Of a stretch of 7,757 nt of DNA, positions 6,026 through 7,757 are shown piece by piece. This stretch comes from VRUE01 sp035707825. Lineage in GTDB: Bacteria > Actinomycetota > Thermoleophilia > Solirubrobacterales > 70-9. The stretch is from contig DASSTR010000091.1 in NCBI GenBank assembly GCA_035707825.1, forward strand, positions 1 through 7,757, read 5' to 3'. The number at the start of each line of letters is the position of its first letter. Within the stretch, counting starts at the first letter, position 1. A program made the translations under genes and the position numbers. Below the pieces are notes generated by a model, which worked only from the letters and a program-made list of their open reading frames with translations, had not been told where the DNA came from and did no database searches.

Positions 6026-6121
6026 GCGCCCGTAGCTCAGTGGTCAACGCTACTCTCACGAGTGGCAAAGAGCGTCGGTCTTTCAAGCCGAAGGTCGCCG
6101 GTTCGAATCCGGTCGGGCGCA
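6026..6121 (+). tRNA. tRNA-Glu(UUC)-like with expanded D-loop
   Basis: A cloverleaf can be read directly. The acceptor GCGCCCG (6026-6032) pairs perfectly with CGGGCGC (6114-6120), followed by discriminator A6121. The D-stem GCTC (6035-6038) pairs with GAGC (6070-6073). The anticodon stem 6075-6079 pairs with 6087-6091, with one G-U. The loop CTTTCAA gives anticodon TTC (6082-6084), and the 5-nt variable loop is AGGTC. The T-stem 6097-6101 pairs with 6109-6113 around TTCGAAT. CCA is not encoded. The D-loop is 31 nt instead of about 8-11. C11-G24 and a 5-nt variable loop are not the U11-A24 and missing position 47 known as E. coli tRNA-Glu identity elements, so charging is uncertain. A TAGAGT at 6009-6014 could be its -10 box, without a convincing -35. 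It could be a functional variant or a pseudogene. Confidence 0.8.
6049..6066 (+). other. Extra hairpin inside the tRNA D-loop
   Basis: GCTACTC (6049-6055) pairs with GAGTGGC (6060-6066) across a TCAC loop, giving 7 bp with one G-U wobble. Removing these 18 nt leaves a D-loop of 13 nt, close to normal. The same expansion can also be read as a 22-nt insertion bounded by the direct repeat AGTGG at 6039-6043 and 6061-6065 (AGTGGTCAA against AGTGGCAAA). Confidence 0.7.
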
Positions 6122-6250
6122 TGGGACGAGAGGTAAGTGCCTCGACTTTCGAGGCAAGGTATTGGCTTGCCAGAGCGGTTTGAGAGGCGCTCTACCAAGG
6201 TCGGCAACTCGGTGGGGAGAGTTCTCGCCGGTCGTCTCTTATGCCCCTTA
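6122..6250. other. Non-coding spacer between tRNA and beta-rich protein
   Basis: This spacer contains the 8-bp hairpin at 6138-6156 and a second perfect 6-bp hairpin, AGAGCG (6172-6177) with CGCTCT (6188-6193), around a 10-nt loop. The stretch 6161-6232 looks vaguely tRNA-like, with a GCC...GGC D-arm-like element and ATTGGC/GCCGGT ends that can pair, but it lacks a TTC-type T-arm and an anticodon stem. No convincing promoter is visible. Confidence 0.4.
6138..6156 (+). terminator. Hairpin downstream of the tRNA
   Basis: TGCCTCGA (6138-6145) pairs perfectly with TCGAGGCA (6149-6156) around a CTT loop, 16 nt after the tRNA discriminator base. The 8-bp stem fits a tRNA transcript terminator or a 3'-end processing barrier. 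No T-tract follows, so intrinsic termination is uncertain. Confidence 0.45.
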
Positions 6251-6613
6251 GTGAGGGAATTCGAGAAGACCCCGATCGATTTCTCCGATGTCCTGCGCGA
6301 GCTCCAGGGCTGGCTGGGTAAGTGGCTGTCCGTCTACGTCGATTACGGGCATTACGCGGGTGGCGCTTCCTTCAAGGCTTGCCTCAAGCGCGTGGAGTTC
6401 AGGGCTCGTCCGGACATCGAGGTGCTGATGCATTTCGAGGACGAAGCCGCCTACACCAACTTGAGCCCCGATTGCATGGCCGCTCTGCGCGTCGTCAACC
6501 CGGTGACCGAGGACTACTGGCTCGAGTTCACGATCAATGACCGCCAGGTCCTCACCATCGAGCGAGTCGCGCACGAGGAGGGCTGGATAAGCGCCGAGGG
6601 CCCGCTCAGTTGA
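6251..6613 (+). CDS. Unrecognised small beta-rich protein
   Basis: This protein of about 120 residues resembles no family I can name. Seen: a short N-terminal helix-like stretch, then alternating hydrophobic strands such as GWLGKWLSVYVDYG, FKACLKRVEFRA, IEVLMHFED, YWLEFTIND and VLTIERV, consistent with a compact antiparallel beta protein. There is no signal peptide, membrane helix or obvious catalytic motif. The frame is open back to 6137, but codons between 6137 and 6250 lack the G/C third-position bias that starts at about 6251, and that stretch includes the hairpin after the tRNA. I therefore chose GTG 6251, with GTG 6212 as the alternative. No Shine-Dalgarno is evident. The gene lies just downstream of the tRNA, and its last 8 nt overlap the 3' end of the opposite gene. 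Confidence 0.6.
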   Translation: MREFEKTPIDFSDVLRELQGWLGKWLSVYVDYGHYAGGASFKACLKRVEFRARPDIEVLMHFEDEAAYTNLSPDCMAALRVVNPVTEDYWLEFTINDRQVLTIERVAHEEGWISAEGPLS

Positions 6614-7367
6614 AGCTCGTGGTGCCGCCGGGCCCGCCGTATAGGCGCTTCAGCTCCTGCACGTCGTGGTGCTGGCGCAGCCCGTCTTCGACGATTCGGT
6701 TGCGCTCCGATTGCAGGCCCTCCCACTGCCCCTGAGTGTCCTTCAGGGGGCGGCCGGTCCTGACGATGTGGCTGAGCGCGTAGGGGAAGTCGTTGGCCTT
6801 CTCGAGGGACATGATTTCGACCCTGAAACCGGTCGTCTGCAGTTCGGCATAGAGGGCGAGGAGGGTCTCTTCGCTTTCGTCCTTGCAGCCGACCAGCAGG
6901 TTCATGTCGGAGCGGTCGTCCTTGCTTTCTGACCTGATCGGTCCGAACTGAACCGCCAGGGTGACGTTTTCGTCCGCCTCGACGACCGCGCTGACGCCCT
7001 CGTGCAGGTCCTTGGTCCAGCGCTCGTGGGCTTCGGCTTCGGCGACGATCTCCTCGCGTTCGGACTGCAGCTGCCCCCAGGTGCCGCTGACGTCCTTGAG
7101 GACGTGCCCCTCCTCCAGGGCCTGCCGCATCAGGATCGCCGCTGGACGGGCGTCGGCGAGGCGGAATACGTCGAGGCGCTCCTCGATCCCGGTCGAGAGG
7201 CGGGAGGAGAGCCGCTGGATCGTCCGCACGTCGCTGTCCTCGCAGTCGAGTAGGAGCGTGACCTTTGCCGAGTCGGGGCCGGTTGGGCCAAACGCCACGG
7301 CCAGGTCGACGTTGTCATCGACCAGAACGCTGTGCTTCAGCAACTGGCGCTTTTGACTCGAATTCAT
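6606..7367 (-). CDS. Tandem MNT nucleotidyltransferase-like protein, catalytically degenerate
   Basis: This 253-residue protein consists of two similar halves. Half 1 (about 17-112) holds DLAVAFGPTG...VTLLLDCED...EERLDVFRL...ALEEGHVLKD.SG.WGQLQSER. Half 2 (about 133-230) holds TLAVQFGPIR...SDMNLLVGCKDE...FRVEIMSLEK...IVRTGRPLKD.QG.WEGLQSER. Each half resembles the minimal nucleotidyltransferase (MNT) fold, whose active members read F-G-S...S-D-x-D-L-x-V. Here GS is GP twice; the Asp pair is lost in half 1 (A34-K35-V36-T37) and only half kept in half 2 (D154, N156). It is therefore probably not a nucleotidyltransferase, and a binding, scaffold or regulatory role is inferred. Active MNT proteins often pair with HEPN proteins as toxin-antitoxin modules, but no HEPN motif is seen in the neighbours. 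ATG 7367 lies 12 nt after the upstream gene, suggesting an operon. Confidence 0.68.
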   Translation of the reverse strand: MNSSQKRQLLKHSVLVDDNVDLAVAFGPTGPDSAKVTLLLDCEDSDVRTIQRLSSRLSTGIEERLDVFRLADARPAAILMRQALEEGHVLKDVSGTWGQLQSEREEIVAEAEAHERWTKDLHEGVSAVVEADENVTLAVQFGPIRSESKDDRSDMNLLVGCKDESEETLLALYAELQTTGFRVEIMSLEKANDFPYALSHIVRTGRPLKDTQGQWEGLQSERNRIVEDGLRQHHDVQELKRLYGGPGGTTSFN

Positions 7368-7379
7368 CGCGGTTCCAGA

Positions 7380-7757
7380 TCAGGCGTATTTGTTCGGTTC
7401 CAGACGGCAGTAGGTGAATTCGAACGGGATGACGATCGCGTTGGTCAGCCTGGCATTGCTGTTGAGTTTCACCGAGAGCACTTCGGCCCGGTGGGTGTTT
7501 TCGGCGATCAGCGCCTTACCGACGTTCTGCAGCAGAGTCGCCTCTTCGCCGATGCGGTCATGCCACTCGGCGAGCCTCTTTTCGTCCTTGACCGGCATCG
7601 GCAGCGCTTCTATCTTGCGCAGCGTCTTCTTCAATGCGATGGCTGCCCGGCTGAACTGACCGCCGGCGGCCTTCAGCTTCCCGGCCCGCACCTTCGCGCG
7701 CACGCCCTTGAGGATGTGCTTGTTGGCTTCCGCGTTGACCTTGCAGATCGGCTCGGC
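7380..7757 (-). CDS. Uncharacterised, probably exported helical protein (N-terminus outside window)
   Basis: The frame is open to the window edge, leaving 125 visible C-terminal residues and a TGA stop at 7382-7380. The body is lysine- and alanine-rich and mostly helical by eye (KHILKGVRAKVRAGKL, FSRAAIALKKTLRKIEALP, LAEWHDRIGEEATLLQNVGK). It carries two cysteines, one near the visible start (ICK, residue 5) and one near the end (YCRLEPNKYA, residue 117), which could form a disulfide. This layout matches a type I associate with secreted proteins or lipoproteins of Solirubrobacterales, in which an ICK.N.EAN.. segment follows a signal peptide. The signal peptide itself is not visible here. A GTG at 7703 is in frame, but the coding pattern continues upstream, so it is not taken as the start. 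It precedes the MNT-like gene by 12 nt. Confidence 0.7.
   Translation of the reverse strand, partial: AEPICKVNAEANKHILKGVRAKVRAGKLKAAGGQFSRAAIALKKTLRKIEALPMPVKDEKRLAEWHDRIGEEATLLQNVGKALIAENTHRAEVLSVKLNSNARLTNAIVIPFEFTYCRLEPNKYA

Noticed and set aside
6161..6232. Possible second tRNA or tRNA pseudogene
   Set aside because: A D-arm-like GCC...GGC and pairable ends (ATTGGC/GCCGGT, with two G-U) exist, but no anticodon stem and no TTC-type T-loop can be formed.
6137..6250. N-terminal extension of the beta-rich protein back to GTG 6137
   Set aside because: Codons lack the strong G/C third-position bias seen from 6251 on, and the start lies within the hairpin after the tRNA.
6026..6250. Integrative element attachment site at the tRNA 3' end
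   Set aside because: No integrase gene and no repeat of the tRNA 3' end was seen in the window; downstream genes show ordinary composition.
6606..7757. HEPN-MNT toxin-antitoxin module
   Set aside because: The neighbouring gene has no visible R-x4-6-H HEPN motif in the 125 residues seen, and both MNT-like domains are degenerate.

Overview
The window is a high-GC bacterial chromosomal segment with dense gene packing and strong G/C preference at third codon positions. Gene content suggests an actinobacterium. The last, partial protein and the repeat-bearing HTH protein resemble types I associate with Thermoleophilia (Solirubrobacterales). That placement is a memory-based inference, not a search result. 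No insertion sequence, integrase, phage gene or CRISPR array is visible.

Layout. (1) 1-3055, plus strand: the 3' part of lgt (prolipoprotein diacylglyceryl transferase), a PrmC/HemK-like glutamine methyltransferase and a class II lysyl-tRNA synthetase-like protein, probably co-transcribed. The last two keep their folds but differ from the family consensus at substrate-contacting positions. (2) 3071-4279: a four-helix membrane protein on the minus strand, then on the plus strand a putative 41-residue one-helix membrane protein and a YacP-like NYN-domain nuclease. (3) 4276-5945, minus strand: an SDR oxidoreductase lacking the catalytic Tyr/Lys pair, followed by a DNA-binding protein made of a sigma-70 region 4-like HTH, a second possible HTH and two copies of a homing-endonuclease-associated repeat, with no nuclease domain. 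(4) 6026-6121: a tRNA with a UUC (Glu) anticodon and a D-loop expanded to 31 nt, which can fold an extra 7-bp hairpin. (5) 6251-7757: an unrecognised beta-rich protein (plus), convergent with a minus-strand pair encoding a partial, probably exported helical protein and a tandem-duplicated, catalytically degenerate MNT-type nucleotidyltransferase-like protein.

How the parts relate: lgt, prmC-like and lysS-like genes touch lipoprotein maturation and translation but form no obvious single pathway. The convergent gene pairs are extremely tight: 15 nt apart at 3056-3070, a CTAG serving as stop on both strands at 4276-4279, and an 8-nt overlap at 6606-6613. The most unusual signals are the expanded tRNA D-loop, the altered lysine pocket of the LysRS-like protein, the double pseudo-MNT protein and the sigma-r4/HNH-repeat protein. 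I see no complete defence system or other fully assembled new system.
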